Positions 46,550 to 55,363 of a stretch of 64,000 nt of DNA are shown here, piece after piece; the stretch's first letter is position 1; every line of letters begins with the position of its first letter. Both the position numbers and the translations under genes were made by a program. Source of the DNA: an uncultured Victivallales bacterium (GTDB taxonomy: Bacteria > Verrucomicrobiota > Lentisphaeria > Victivallales > UBA1829); NCBI GenBank assembly GCA_944390735.1, contig CALXRL010000044.1:168155-232154 (forward strand). The letters are read 5' to 3'. The notes under the pieces are model-generated. The model was not told the DNA's origin. It did not search any database and worked only from the letters and a program-made list of their open reading frames with translations.

Positions 46550-47628
46550 GAATCGATTCGGAAGGGAACGCGCCGGATCTTCCCGGCAATTTCCAGAATG
46601 CCGCAATGGTATTCGGGCTCGTCGATCATCCGCCGGATCACGGCGGCGACGGAACGGATGAATTCCGTGTAGTCGGAACGGATCAGAACCGCCCCGGGGG
46701 TCGGATCGCTGTCGCAGAAGACCTGCACATCACCGCCCGGCCGGAATCCGAGTTCCCGGAGAGCCTGCTGAAACAGCTCCATGTGGCCGAATCCGTCGAC
46801 AAGGAACGCATCGGGCCGGAACTTCTTCCGAACGCTTCGGATATGATGTTTCCAGCTTTTGACAATTTCGGCATCCACATGTTCGCCGGGGTGACCGCCG
46901 GAAACGTGCACGTTCATTCCATAGCGCCGTCCCTCCTCCCGGACGGCGTTCACCAGCCGCCGGACATACTCGACACAGCGACTTCCGCCAAACAGACAGA
47001 TGTTCCGGCAGCCGAGTCTGCGTGCGGCGTCGACATAGGCGATTCCGCGTTCCTCGGTCCGCTCCCGGATCAGATCATAGCGCAGCGACGAAACATCCCC
47101 GCTGGCGAAATCCCCCAGAAACACGACGGGAAATTCGCACTTCCTGATGGTTCCGATCTCCTCCGGAGGCACCATTCCGGCGTTGACGATCAGACAATCC
47201 GGCCGCTCCATTTCAATCTGGTGCATTTCATAGCGCAGCGCGGCCAGCTGCAGGGGTCCGGTCGGAATGGAGCGCATCTGAACATGGAATCCCTGACAGG
47301 CCATAATGTTTTCCGAAAGACCGAACACCCGTTCCATATAATTCAAATCGTAAGGGCCCTGCACGCCGTTGAGCAGAATGAGTTTTTTCATGCCGGGAAA
47401 AAGAACGTCGACGTTGACAAAGACCCCGATTCTCGAACGGGAGATCAGCAGACCGCGCTCCATCAGAAGCTTGAACGCCGATTTGATCACCTGCGTGCTG
47501 ACCTGAAAAACATCCGCCAGCTCCCGGATGCTCGGAAGACGCGATCCCGGAGGAAAAATGCCCGAACGGATTCCCCGTTCCATCTCCGCCGCCACCTGAT
47601 CCGAGTGCGTTTCATATTTGATTTTCAT
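46543..47628 (-). CDS. GntR/LacI hybrid transcription regulator of the GH39-like unit
   Basis: A 361-residue regulator with a GntR winged helix (LPSIRELADVFQVSTQVIKSAFKLL at about 31-55) and a LacI-like sensor domain (about 80-340). It lies 30 bp downstream of the GH39-like gene on the same strand. This differs from cassettes A-C, where the regulator comes first and a pseudopilin-like gene follows. It probably controls the promoter at 50903-50931. The sugar ligand is unknown. Confidence 0.9.
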   Translation of the reverse strand: MKIKYETHSDQVAAEMERGIRSGIFPPGSRLPSIRELADVFQVSTQVIKSAFKLLMERGLLISRSRIGVFVNVDVLFPGMKKLILLNGVQGPYDLNYMERVFGLSENIMACQGFHVQMRSIPTGPLQLAALRYEMHQIEMERPDCLIVNAGMVPPEEIGTIRKCEFPVVFLGDFASGDVSSLRYDLIRERTEERGIAYVDAARRLGCRNICLFGGSRCVEYVRRLVNAVREEGRRYGMNVHVSGGHPGEHVDAEIVKSWKHHIRSVRKKFRPDAFLVDGFGHMELFQQALRELGFRPGGDVQVFCDSDPTPGAVLIRSDYTEFIRSVAAVIRRMIDEPEYHCGILEIAGKIRRVPFRIDSL

Positions 47629-47658
47629 ACGATCCGCGTCCGCCTTCCGGAATGATTT

Positions 47659-50600
47659 TCATGCTCCGGGTTTCGCGCTCACCGAACGGGCCAGTTCCTC
47701 CGCGGAAACAGGCGCTTCCAGATAGAACAGCGTCTTGCTGCAGACCGTCGGAAGAGAGAGCGCATTGCCGTACAGATCCACCGCCTTCCCCTGTTTCAAA
47801 GAACAGTCGACCCTGGTATTCCCGGCGCTGTAACGACCGGAAATCACCGCCACCGATTTTTTCCCGTTGGAGAAGAGACAGGCCCAGAGATCGTCACGCA
47901 GCTTTTTGATCCGCACAAATTTCATCGTCTCCAGACGGCGCGCCATGGCCGAATGCGCAACAAGCATCGGATGCGGAGACCCGTCCGCACAGAACAGAAC
48001 CAGAAAATTCGGAGCCGTCGAAAAATCGGTGTAGCAGTGCGCGGAATAGAGGAAGACCTTCTGAACACCAAGACGAAGCATGGACAGCAGATACCGCACA
48101 TTCCGGTCCGCCATGGAAGTGTAATCCTCTTTGTTCTCCCAGGGAAGGGTGTGTTTGTACAGTCCGGCATAGCGCATGCTGTTGTCGCCGCTGACGCCGC
48201 CTCCGCTCGCCCCCTGTCCCTCGGACATATAGACGGGCTTTCCAATCCTTCCGTTCCGTTTGCGGATATAATCGACCGCGTCGTGGAACGCCTCCTCGCA
48301 CGCATCCTCCGGATACCCGGTGACGCGCGGCGTGTAGAAATGGAAGTCAACCGTATCGCAGAAGGCGAGTCCGCCCGCGTCATAGACCCCTTTCGTCCAG
48401 CGCTCCCCGGTGGTGCCTCCAGTGGTGTTGAATCCCGAGATCTTCGCGTTCGGGTTGGTTTTTTTCGCCGCACGGTATGCCGATTTCATCATGGCGGCGA
48501 AATCCGCCTGCGGGTTCCGGCTTGTGACATAGCCGTTGTTTTCGATGGAATTCCTGTCGAACCCGACCGCCCACCATGCGACAATCCAGGGCTCGTTCCA
48601 GACAAACCAGTCATCAATCACCCCCTGATAACGGGCGGCGACCTTCGAAACATAATTTTCAAAGTCCTTCATGTCAACCGGCCGGAAATAGCGGTCGTGA
48701 TAGGCGATATACGGTCTTCCCGTATCGACTCGGGAGAGCCAGCTCGCCCATTTCGGCGCGGTTCCGAACTGACCGAACACTTTGATCTGATTCCTTCGGT
48801 AAGCCATGATATCGTCATCGCGGAAGATCCATTTTCCTTTTTCGGGCTCCAGCCAGTACCAGCCGATGTAATCGGCGCCGGCGTCATGCAGACGCGCCCA
48901 GTTGACTCCGGCGGCCTTGACCGCCTTCAGCGATCCATCCGCGGAAAGGACATGCACGCCGAACGGAGAATCCGGCGCATCCTTTCCCCAGTAGAGCGGA
49001 CGCTCCAGACGCGTCACCACGATCTCATTCACCGGAGAGACAGGCTTTCCCCCGCGGAAAGCCTGACCCTCGATCCGGAACTGTCCAAGCGGCCTGTCCG
49101 GGAAAACCAGATAGTTCAGCGTGCCGGACCGTTCTGCTCCGGACACCGCAAGCGCAGGAAGCTCCCGGCTCTCTCCATACAGATTGGTCACTTTGAATTT
49201 CAACGTCACGCTGTCGGCCTTTCCGGACACGTAATACCGGACAGTGGCCTTCTCCTCCGCAAACTGAATCCGGGATGCACTGACTTCCGATTCCGGTACG
49301 GCAAGCGCCACTTCGCACTCGCCATCCGTTTCATAGCCTTTCCGGTTCTCCGGAGCGGCCCGGAAGGAATCCACAAAACAGGTTCCCGTTCCCGTCAGGC
49401 GCAGCGTGAACGCCCAGGAATCCGCGGGAGCCTTGAAGGGCACCGAGATCCGTTTCCAGGTTCCGGAGGGAGGAAGCGAAACAGCGGAAAGACGCCGGTT
49501 TTCCGACCAGACCGCAGCCGTGAAATTTCCCTCGCCGCGATAGGCAAACGAAATCGCATTCCTCTCGTTCGGATCCGCCACCTGGAACGGTTCGCTGCAA
49601 AAACCGATCTGCTTTCCCGGAAGAGACTCCAGCTTCAATGCCGCTTCCCCGGAAGGACCCTTGCAGGAGGGATCGGGCGCAATGACACCGTAGTGACTGT
49701 CGCGATGCAGAGTCCAGCCGCTCTGAAGTCCAAGCGGAAACCGCGTGTTCCGCAGGTAGTTCCGCTGAGCGGTCGACGGACGGCGGATCATTTCCGAACC
49801 TCCTTCGCTCTCCTCCAGTTTCATGCTGACAACATCAAGAGTTCCCTTTTCCTCAAAATTCATCATCAGCGCTACCGGGAGATCGGGGAGATTCTCCGGC
49901 ACCTTGAAATACAGAGTCTGCCGACTCCAGTCCCGGCCGGGCAGAAGGGAGCCGGCGGAAAGAGTCGTATAGGGTTTGGGCAGAATCCGAAGGCTCATTT
50001 TCACAGGTCCTCCGGTCCGGTTGCGGACATAGGCCGTCAGGCGATAGCTCTTTCCCGCCTTGACTCCCGAAACCGGAGCGGAAAACTGCGGAGCGCCTTT
50101 CCGCACGTCAATCTGCAGGAAATGTTCCGGACCCAGATTCACGATCTTTGCGGAGGCTTCCGCCTTCATGAAATGGGTGAAATCCTGATTCCACGGTGCG
50201 GGCAGAACGCCGCGGAAAACGCCGCTTCCGCTCCGGGAGCAGTCGCGGAGCGCCTCCACAAAACGGGTCTCAAGCAGAACGCGCCGCCCGGACTCCTCCG
50301 CGCCAAGCTCCTCCAGGGAGATCCTGCGAATATCCAGATTTCCCTCCCCGTCGGGAATCAGAAACAGACCGAGCGGATGCGGGGACTTCTGCTCCAGGGA
50401 AAACGACTGCGAAACACTCTTCCACTCCGGGGAAACAGCGATTTTCAACGTCCGCAGCGTTGTGTACGGCGGAGGAATCATCCGCAGAATCAGCGACGCC
50501 GCATTCTCCGACTGATTGCGCGCCTCCACCTTCAGACAATACCTCTTTCCCGGAAGCAGTTCCGGAAGAGCACAGTAGAACTGAGGCGCGCCCGACGCCA

Positions 50601-50859
50601 CTTTCAACACCTGAAAACGCAGATATCCCCCCTGCGAATCCTTTTCACGGACGGTCCGCGCGGAAGATTTTGTCCAATCCGCGAAATTTTCGTTCCATTT
50701 CAGCGGCAGGACCCCCTGAAAGAATCCGAACTTCGCGGTGCGGCGGTCATTTGTCCGCATTCCCCCTGTTTTTGCGAAATCACTGTCCAGCAGTTTCGTT
50801 CCGGCGCTTAGAAAAACGCCCGCGGCACACAACGTCAGAAGCAAACATGTTTTCCTCAT
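47659..50859 (-). CDS. Secreted GH39/GH5-like (clan A) glycoside hydrolase with repeated carbohydrate-binding modules
   Basis: A 1066-residue secreted enzyme. A signal peptide (about 1-19) is followed by three CBM4/9-like beta-sandwiches (about 20-185, 195-355, 375-525), an Ig-like domain (about 535-630) and a TIM barrel (about 640-960). The barrel begins with FGVHV and has WFVWNEPW with Glu756 as acid/base and KPVYMSEGQG with Glu880 as nucleophile. The first two modules share the pattern of PWN/KWN followed by F and a sequence ending in PYTTL, so they are internal duplicates. The start at 50859 has a GGAAGGAG site. The family is clan A, closest to GH39 by eye. A beta-1,4 xylo- or manno-type substrate is possible but not shown. 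Confidence 0.83.
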   Translation of the reverse strand: MRKTCLLLTLCAAGVFLSAGTKLLDSDFAKTGGMRTNDRRTAKFGFFQGVLPLKWNENFADWTKSSARTVREKDSQGGYLRFQVLKVASGAPQFYCALPELLPGKRYCLKVEARNQSENAASLILRMIPPPYTTLRTLKIAVSPEWKSVSQSFSLEQKSPHPLGLFLIPDGEGNLDIRRISLEELGAEESGRRVLLETRFVEALRDCSRSGSGVFRGVLPAPWNQDFTHFMKAEASAKIVNLGPEHFLQIDVRKGAPQFSAPVSGVKAGKSYRLTAYVRNRTGGPVKMSLRILPKPYTTLSAGSLLPGRDWSRQTLYFKVPENLPDLPVALMMNFEEKGTLDVVSMKLEESEGGSEMIRRPSTAQRNYLRNTRFPLGLQSGWTLHRDSHYGVIAPDPSCKGPSGEAALKLESLPGKQIGFCSEPFQVADPNERNAISFAYRGEGNFTAAVWSENRRLSAVSLPPSGTWKRISVPFKAPADSWAFTLRLTGTGTCFVDSFRAAPENRKGYETDGECEVALAVPESEVSASRIQFAEEKATVRYYVSGKADSVTLKFKVTNLYGESRELPALAVSGAERSGTLNYLVFPDRPLGQFRIEGQAFRGGKPVSPVNEIVVTRLERPLYWGKDAPDSPFGVHVLSADGSLKAVKAAGVNWARLHDAGADYIGWYWLEPEKGKWIFRDDDIMAYRRNQIKVFGQFGTAPKWASWLSRVDTGRPYIAYHDRYFRPVDMKDFENYVSKVAARYQGVIDDWFVWNEPWIVAWWAVGFDRNSIENNGYVTSRNPQADFAAMMKSAYRAAKKTNPNAKISGFNTTGGTTGERWTKGVYDAGGLAFCDTVDFHFYTPRVTGYPEDACEEAFHDAVDYIRKRNGRIGKPVYMSEGQGASGGGVSGDNSMRYAGLYKHTLPWENKEDYTSMADRNVRYLLSMLRLGVQKVFLYSAHCYTDFSTAPNFLVLFCADGSPHPMLVAHSAMARRLETMKFVRIKKLRDDLWACLFSNGKKSVAVISGRYSAGNTRVDCSLKQGKAVDLYGNALSLPTVCSKTLFYLEAPVSAEELARSVSAKPGA

Positions 50860-50902
50860 CGGCGATCTCCTTCCCGAATGACTTTTTCCGCTTTTCCTTT
50901 TC

Positions 50903-50931
50903 ATTATATCCCAGAATATCCCAGAAGTCAA
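50903..50931 (-). promoter_or_regulatory. Consensus promoter with tandem 10-bp repeat in the spacer
   Basis: On the minus strand TTGACT (50931-50926) and TATAAT (50908-50903) are 17 bp apart. The spacer consists mainly of two exact tandem copies of ATATCCCAGA (50906-50915 and 50916-50925), which put the same face of DNA one helical turn apart. The repeat is a likely regulator site. Confidence 0.8.
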
Positions 50932-50982
50932 CCCCCCGGAATCCGAAAAAAAAAGAAAATTTCCGGAAAAGCGCTTCTCCGG

Positions 50983-51011
50983 TTGCTTTTCACCGGCTTG
51001 CGGGGTACATT
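50983..51011 (+). promoter_or_regulatory. Possible promoter of the glycosyltransferase operon
   Basis: TTGCTT (50983-50988) and TACATT (51006-51011) are 17 bp apart and lie about 50 bp before the start codon at 51061. Both boxes are weaker than the others in this window. Confidence 0.4.
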
Positions 51012-51060
51012 TCCAGACACGGGAACCCTTGAACAAATTCAACGCGGCGGGAAAACGGAA

Positions 51061-52887
51061 ATGGGACTTTTTCTTCAATGGATCGCACTGCTTCAGTTTT
51101 TTCTTCCGGGACTGCTGTTTCTGCGTCTTCTGAAGCTGCGGCGGACTTTTCTGCGAACGGTTCTGCACGCCTTTGCCCTGAGCGGACTCTTCAATTACGC
51201 ACTGGTGCTTCTGCTTTCGGCGGCGGGACTCTTCACGCAGGGAGTTGTTCTTCTGCTGGTTTTGCTGGAGATGCTTCTGCTGTTCTTCACGGGCGGTCAG
51301 GTGACGAAAACGACATTCTCCCTGACCGCCGTCGATGAATTCTTCGCTTCGGAGGAAGGGGGAGTCCGGAGGATTTCGCAGCTTCTCTTCTATCTGGCAG
51401 TCGCGGCGCTCGGAATTCAGGGAGCGGAGGCGCTGCGCGGATTCGGTCAGATTTTTTCCGCATGGGATTCGGTTCTGTCGTGGAACGAATGGGCCGTCGA
51501 CTGGTTCTCCGGCACGATCGGAACCCGGAAAACCTACGGCTATCCCCAGCTGATTCCATGTATGTGGGCCATGGCGTATCAGATTTCCGGGGAGGTGCTG
51601 AATTTTGTGCCGAAAGGCACGGCAATGCTCTGTCCGTTTTTCGTTTCGCTGATGCTGTTTGATCTGGCATTCGCGCTCCGGAAGGGGGCCCTGTTCGGAG
51701 CGGTTGTCCTGAACGCCTGGTTTCTGCGGAATCTGGATCCGGCCGGAACAGGTGCCGAAGCGGACCTGATCGCCTCCTTTTACACCTGCGCCGTGTTTCA
51801 TCTGCTGTTCCTGGCGCGGAGAAGCGACAGGAATTCCAATCTTCTGCTGGCGGCGCTGACGGCGATTGCCGCGGGCTGCGCCAAGCAGTCGGGTCTTGTG
51901 ATTCTGTTTCTGCTTCCGGTGCTGGCGTACTCGTTCGGTCTTCTGCGGGGCAGAGAACTGCTGCGGGGGACGGTCTGTTATCTTCTGCTGGCGCTGCTCT
52001 TCGCCGGACCGTATTATCTGCGTTTTGCGCTCCGGGCGTCGCAGGGAAGCGACCGGAGCAATTATACGCACGTCACAAAAAAAATCTACGGAGGACGGGG
52101 ACGGGGAGAGCTGTTCACGGCGGCCTCGAAACAGTTTCTCTGCAAACTTCAGCTCGACATGGAGCGAGACGTTCCGACGCCGAAACGGGCGGATGTCCGG
52201 TTCGACAGGGGAATCCTCCACGGGATCCTGCAGTTCTACGGCTGGCAGTTCTGGCCCGCGCTGGCGGTTCTGATTCTGAATGTGCTCTGTCTGACGGCGC
52301 TGAAGAAGACGGCTCTCTGGCGGGGGATCGTCTGGGGAATCGTGCTTCCGTATATTCTGGTGTGGAGTCTTCTCTTCTGTTATGATCTGCGCAATCTGAT
52401 GCCGTTTCTTCCGCTGTATGCGTCGGGTCTGGCGCTGGGATTTCTGACGCTGGCGGAGAGACGATGGTTCCGGCGTCTTCTTCTGCTCTCCGCCGGACTG
52501 CTTCTGGCTGGACTTCTGATTTTCTTTCCGGAACGCCGGCTCCGGAACTATCACGACTCCCTGCGGCTCGGGATCGGCGACCTCCGGCTGAACCGCATTC
52601 TGCTTCCGTATCTGAAGCAGCCGGGACGAATCGCCACGGACTACCAGTTTCTCCGCTTTCTGCCGGGGGGCAAGGAGAAACTCTTCTTTGTGGAATACTC
52701 CATGCCGGACGCCGGCAAAGAACATGAGGAGGCGCTCCGGAATCCGGAGGTCCGCTGCCTGCTGCTTCCCCGCTATGCGGCGGAAGAATGGAAGAAGGAT
52801 GTGAACGACCGCTTGAAAAATCGCGAAATCAGGCTACTTTTTTCGGCTTACGGATATACCCTCTATCAGAAGACAGGTGAAAGGTGA
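51061..52887 (+). CDS. Polytopic membrane glycosyltransferase-like protein
   Basis: A 608-residue inner-membrane protein with about eleven to twelve hydrophobic segments and a C-terminal soluble domain (about 510-608). The loop after the first pair of helices holds AWDSVLSWNEWAVDWFSG near 132-149, in the position of the acidic first loop of GT-C type enzymes that use lipid-linked sugars. This suggests a GT-C glycosyltransferase, but no family is certain. The next gene starts with GTGA overlap and encodes a polyprenyl-phosphate-type GT2 with GtrA, which fits a donor-and-transferase pair. An upstream in-frame start would extend into the promoter. Confidence 0.72.
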   Translation: MGLFLQWIALLQFFLPGLLFLRLLKLRRTFLRTVLHAFALSGLFNYALVLLLSAAGLFTQGVVLLLVLLEMLLLFFTGGQVTKTTFSLTAVDEFFASEEGGVRRISQLLFYLAVAALGIQGAEALRGFGQIFSAWDSVLSWNEWAVDWFSGTIGTRKTYGYPQLIPCMWAMAYQISGEVLNFVPKGTAMLCPFFVSLMLFDLAFALRKGALFGAVVLNAWFLRNLDPAGTGAEADLIASFYTCAVFHLLFLARRSDRNSNLLLAALTAIAAGCAKQSGLVILFLLPVLAYSFGLLRGRELLRGTVCYLLLALLFAGPYYLRFALRASQGSDRSNYTHVTKKIYGGRGRGELFTAASKQFLCKLQLDMERDVPTPKRADVRFDRGILHGILQFYGWQFWPALAVLILNVLCLTALKKTALWRGIVWGIVLPYILVWSLLFCYDLRNLMPFLPLYASGLALGFLTLAERRWFRRLLLLSAGLLLAGLLIFFPERRLRNYHDSLRLGIGDLRLNRILLPYLKQPGRIATDYQFLRFLPGGKEKLFFVEYSMPDAGKEHEEALRNPEVRCLLLPRYAAEEWKKDVNDRLKNREIRLLFSAYGYTLYQKTGER

Positions 52888-54581
52888 GTTATTTTCAGAC
52901 AGCAGTTCTGATTCCGGCCTACCATCCGGACCGGCGTCTGTGTGCTCTTGTCCGGGAGCTTTCCCGCAGGGGCTTCCGGCGGATCGTCGTGGTCGACGAC
53001 GGAAGCGGACACGTTTCGGACGATGTCTTCCGGACACTTCGGGAAGAGAATCTCTGCACCGTGCTCTCCCACGCGGTCAACACGGGAAAGGGAGCGGCGC
53101 TCAAACTGGGACTCGACGATCTCTACACCCGCTTTCCCGACTGTCCCGCCGTTGTCACCGCCGATGCGGACGGCCAGCACACGCCCGTAGACATCGAACG
53201 GATCGCCCGGGAAGCGGAGAACCATCCGGACAGTCTGATCCTCGGCGTCCGCAGTTTCGACGGGGAAAACGTCCCGTTCCGCAGCCGGATCGGGAACAAG
53301 ACAACGCGTCTTCTGATGCGTCTTTTCCTCGGACTGGCCGTCTCCGACACCCAGACGGGCCTGCGGGCCATCCCGCGCAAACTGATTCCCGAACTGCTCG
53401 AGATCACTTCCAACCGCTATGAATTCGAACTGGAGATGCTGATTCTCTGCCGTCGCGCGGGCATTCCTCTGCGCGAAACAGGAATCCGCACCATCTATCT
53501 TGACGGCAACGCCGGTTCGCATTTCAATCCGCTTCTGGACTCGTTCAAGATCTATTTTGTGCTGTTCCGCTACATCCTTTCCTCGGTGGTGACCGCGCTT
53601 TTCGATTTTCTCGTGTTTCTGCTGGTGTTTCCGCTGACGGGCGGGAATGTTCTGGTCTCCACCTATCTGTCCCGGGGCGCGGCGGTCTGTCTGAATTATG
53701 CGCTGGTCAAGAACATGGTGTTCGGATCCCGGCAGAAGATTCTGCGGACCTTTCCGGGCTATCTTCTTCTGGTGTGCGTATCCGGATTCATTTCCGCAGC
53801 GATGGTCACCTATATGCAGGAGTATTTTCATCTGGATCCCAGACTGGGGAAACCGGTGGCGGAACTGCTTCTGTATCTGGCGAACTTCGTGATTCAGCGC
53901 GACTTCATTTTCTCCCCGGCGGAACTGCCGGAGCCGCCGGCGCCCACCGACTGGGACCGCTACTATGCCTCGCCGTATAAAACCGCTGGCTATGCCCGGC
54001 GCATCGTCGGAAGAAAACTACTGAATCTTCTGCGCCGTTTCCAGCCGCTTCCCCATCCGGAGATCGCGGAACTCGGCGGCGGAAACAGCTGTTTCTTTGA
54101 ACGCATCGAAACGACCGTTCATCCGGCACGGTACGTCATCTACGACAACAACGCGCTCGGCGTGCGGAAATTCGAGGAGCGCACCGCCGGACGTCCCGGA
54201 GTCTCCGCCAGAACCTGCGATCTGCTCCATCTGAATCCGGAACAGCAACCGGAATTCGATGTGGTGTTCAGCGTCGGACTCATCGAACATTTTCCGCCGG
54301 AACTCACGCGGAAAATGGTGGAAGCGCACTTTCAGCTCGTCCGGGAGGGCGGAGTGGTGATTCTCTTCTTTCCGACTCCGACTCTGCTCTACCGGGCGAC
54401 CCGCTCCCTCTCGGAACTGCTGCGGCTCTGGATTTTCCACGACGAGCGTCCGCTCCGGCTTTCCGAAGTGGAATCGGATCTTCCCGCGGGAAGCGTCATT
54501 CTGCACCGGGAGATCATCTGGTGCAATTTTCTTACCCAGCAAATCATCATCGCAAGGAAACGGAACCATGCAGGAACCTGA
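52884..54581 (+). CDS. Three-domain fusion: GT2 glycosyltransferase, GtrA membrane domain, SAM methyltransferase
   Basis: A 565-residue fusion protein. Residues 1-220 are a DPM1-like GT2 (IPAYHPDRRL, DDGS at 38-41, DADGQH at 94-99), which makes polyprenyl-phosphate sugars from nucleotide sugars. Residues about 225-345 hold four membrane segments of a GtrA-like domain (FRYILSSVVTALFDFLVF), which is thought to flip the lipid-linked sugar. Residues about 355-565 are a class I methyltransferase with motif I AELGGGNS near 395-402 and VVFSVGLIEHF later. The GTG start overlaps the stop of the membrane glycosyltransferase gene. It should supply and perhaps methylate or sense a lipid-linked sugar. Confidence 0.85.
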   Translation: MSYFQTAVLIPAYHPDRRLCALVRELSRRGFRRIVVVDDGSGHVSDDVFRTLREENLCTVLSHAVNTGKGAALKLGLDDLYTRFPDCPAVVTADADGQHTPVDIERIAREAENHPDSLILGVRSFDGENVPFRSRIGNKTTRLLMRLFLGLAVSDTQTGLRAIPRKLIPELLEITSNRYEFELEMLILCRRAGIPLRETGIRTIYLDGNAGSHFNPLLDSFKIYFVLFRYILSSVVTALFDFLVFLLVFPLTGGNVLVSTYLSRGAAVCLNYALVKNMVFGSRQKILRTFPGYLLLVCVSGFISAAMVTYMQEYFHLDPRLGKPVAELLLYLANFVIQRDFIFSPAELPEPPAPTDWDRYYASPYKTAGYARRIVGRKLLNLLRRFQPLPHPEIAELGGGNSCFFERIETTVHPARYVIYDNNALGVRKFEERTAGRPGVSARTCDLLHLNPEQQPEFDVVFSVGLIEHFPPELTRKMVEAHFQLVREGGVVILFFPTPTLLYRATRSLSELLRLWIFHDERPLRLSEVESDLPAGSVILHREIIWCNFLTQQIIIARKRNHAGT

Positions 54582-55224
54582 ACTTCTCATTTACGAAACA
54601 TTTGCCGGCATTCAGGGGGAATCCACTCATGCCGGACGGCTCTGCTTTTTCATCCGTCTGACCGGATGCAATCTGCGCTGCTCCTACTGCGACACAAAGA
54701 AGGCACAGCCGATCGGAAGCGGAACGAAGCGCACCATCGACTTCCTGGTGAAGGAGGCGGAAGAATCGGGACTGCGCCTGGTCGAGATCACCGGAGGAGA
54801 ACCGATGCTTCAGACGCCGACTCCCGAACTCTGCCGCCGTCTCCTCAACGCCGGATTCGAGGTCCTCATGGAAACCAACGGCAGCGTGGATCTCTCAACG
54901 CTGCCCGCCGAGGTCAAACGCATCATCGACTGGAAAACCCCCTCCTCCGGGGAATCGGACCGGATGCTCGAATCCAACTACCGGAATCTCCGGAAACATG
55001 ACGAGGTGAAATTTGTAATCGCCGACCGCAACGATTATGAAGCCTCGGTCCGGACAATGCGCAAATTCGACATGGCCTCCCGCGCAACGGTTCTGTTCGC
55101 TCCGGTCTTCGGCAGCATCCGGCCTGAAACGCTCGTGGAATGGATGCGCAGGGATCATCTTCCCGCCCGGCTGAATCTCCAGCTCCACAAGCTCATCTGG
55201 GGTCCCGACGCGGAAGGGGTCTGA
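54568..55224 (+). CDS. queE: 7-carboxy-7-deazaguanine synthase
   Basis: A 218-residue radical SAM enzyme that converts 6-carboxy-tetrahydropterin to 7-carboxy-7-deazaguanine in queuosine and deazapurine synthesis. The iron-sulfur cluster motif CNLRCSYC is complete (Cys34, Cys38, Cys41), and EITGGEPMLQ and the ETNGS motif are typical. The length matches QueE. It starts 14 bp inside the end of the three-domain fusion gene with an AAGGAAA site, so it is translated with an unrelated glycosylation operon. Other queuosine genes are not in the window. Confidence 0.92.
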   Translation: MQEPELLIYETFAGIQGESTHAGRLCFFIRLTGCNLRCSYCDTKKAQPIGSGTKRTIDFLVKEAEESGLRLVEITGGEPMLQTPTPELCRRLLNAGFEVLMETNGSVDLSTLPAEVKRIIDWKTPSSGESDRMLESNYRNLRKHDEVKFVIADRNDYEASVRTMRKFDMASRATVLFAPVFGSIRPETLVEWMRRDHLPARLNLQLHKLIWGPDAEGV

Positions 55225-55363
55225 CCGGAAAAACAGGATGGAAGACACGCGCGGTCCGCTCCGGAATTCCGAACCGGTTTCCCAACGGCCGCCTCGCGGG
55301 ATCCGTCCCCCGCTTCCGGCCCCTTTCCCGGCAGCGGAACTGCGGCACAAAGGCCCCGGGATT

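Noticed and set aside
42855..46589. A 1244-codon minus-strand open frame across the GH2-like and fucosyltransferase-like genes
   Set aside because: It crosses a terminator and a promoter of the plus strand and shows no protein motif, so it is an antisense shadow.
47953..50811. A 952-codon plus-strand open frame opposite the GH39-like gene
   Set aside because: Antisense shadow without motifs. The minus strand carries the signal peptide and both catalytic glutamates.
50860..52725. A 620-codon upstream extension of the GH39-like gene on the minus strand
   Set aside because: The extension runs opposite the membrane glycosyltransferase gene and through the GH39-like promoter. The signal peptide at 50859 marks the real start.
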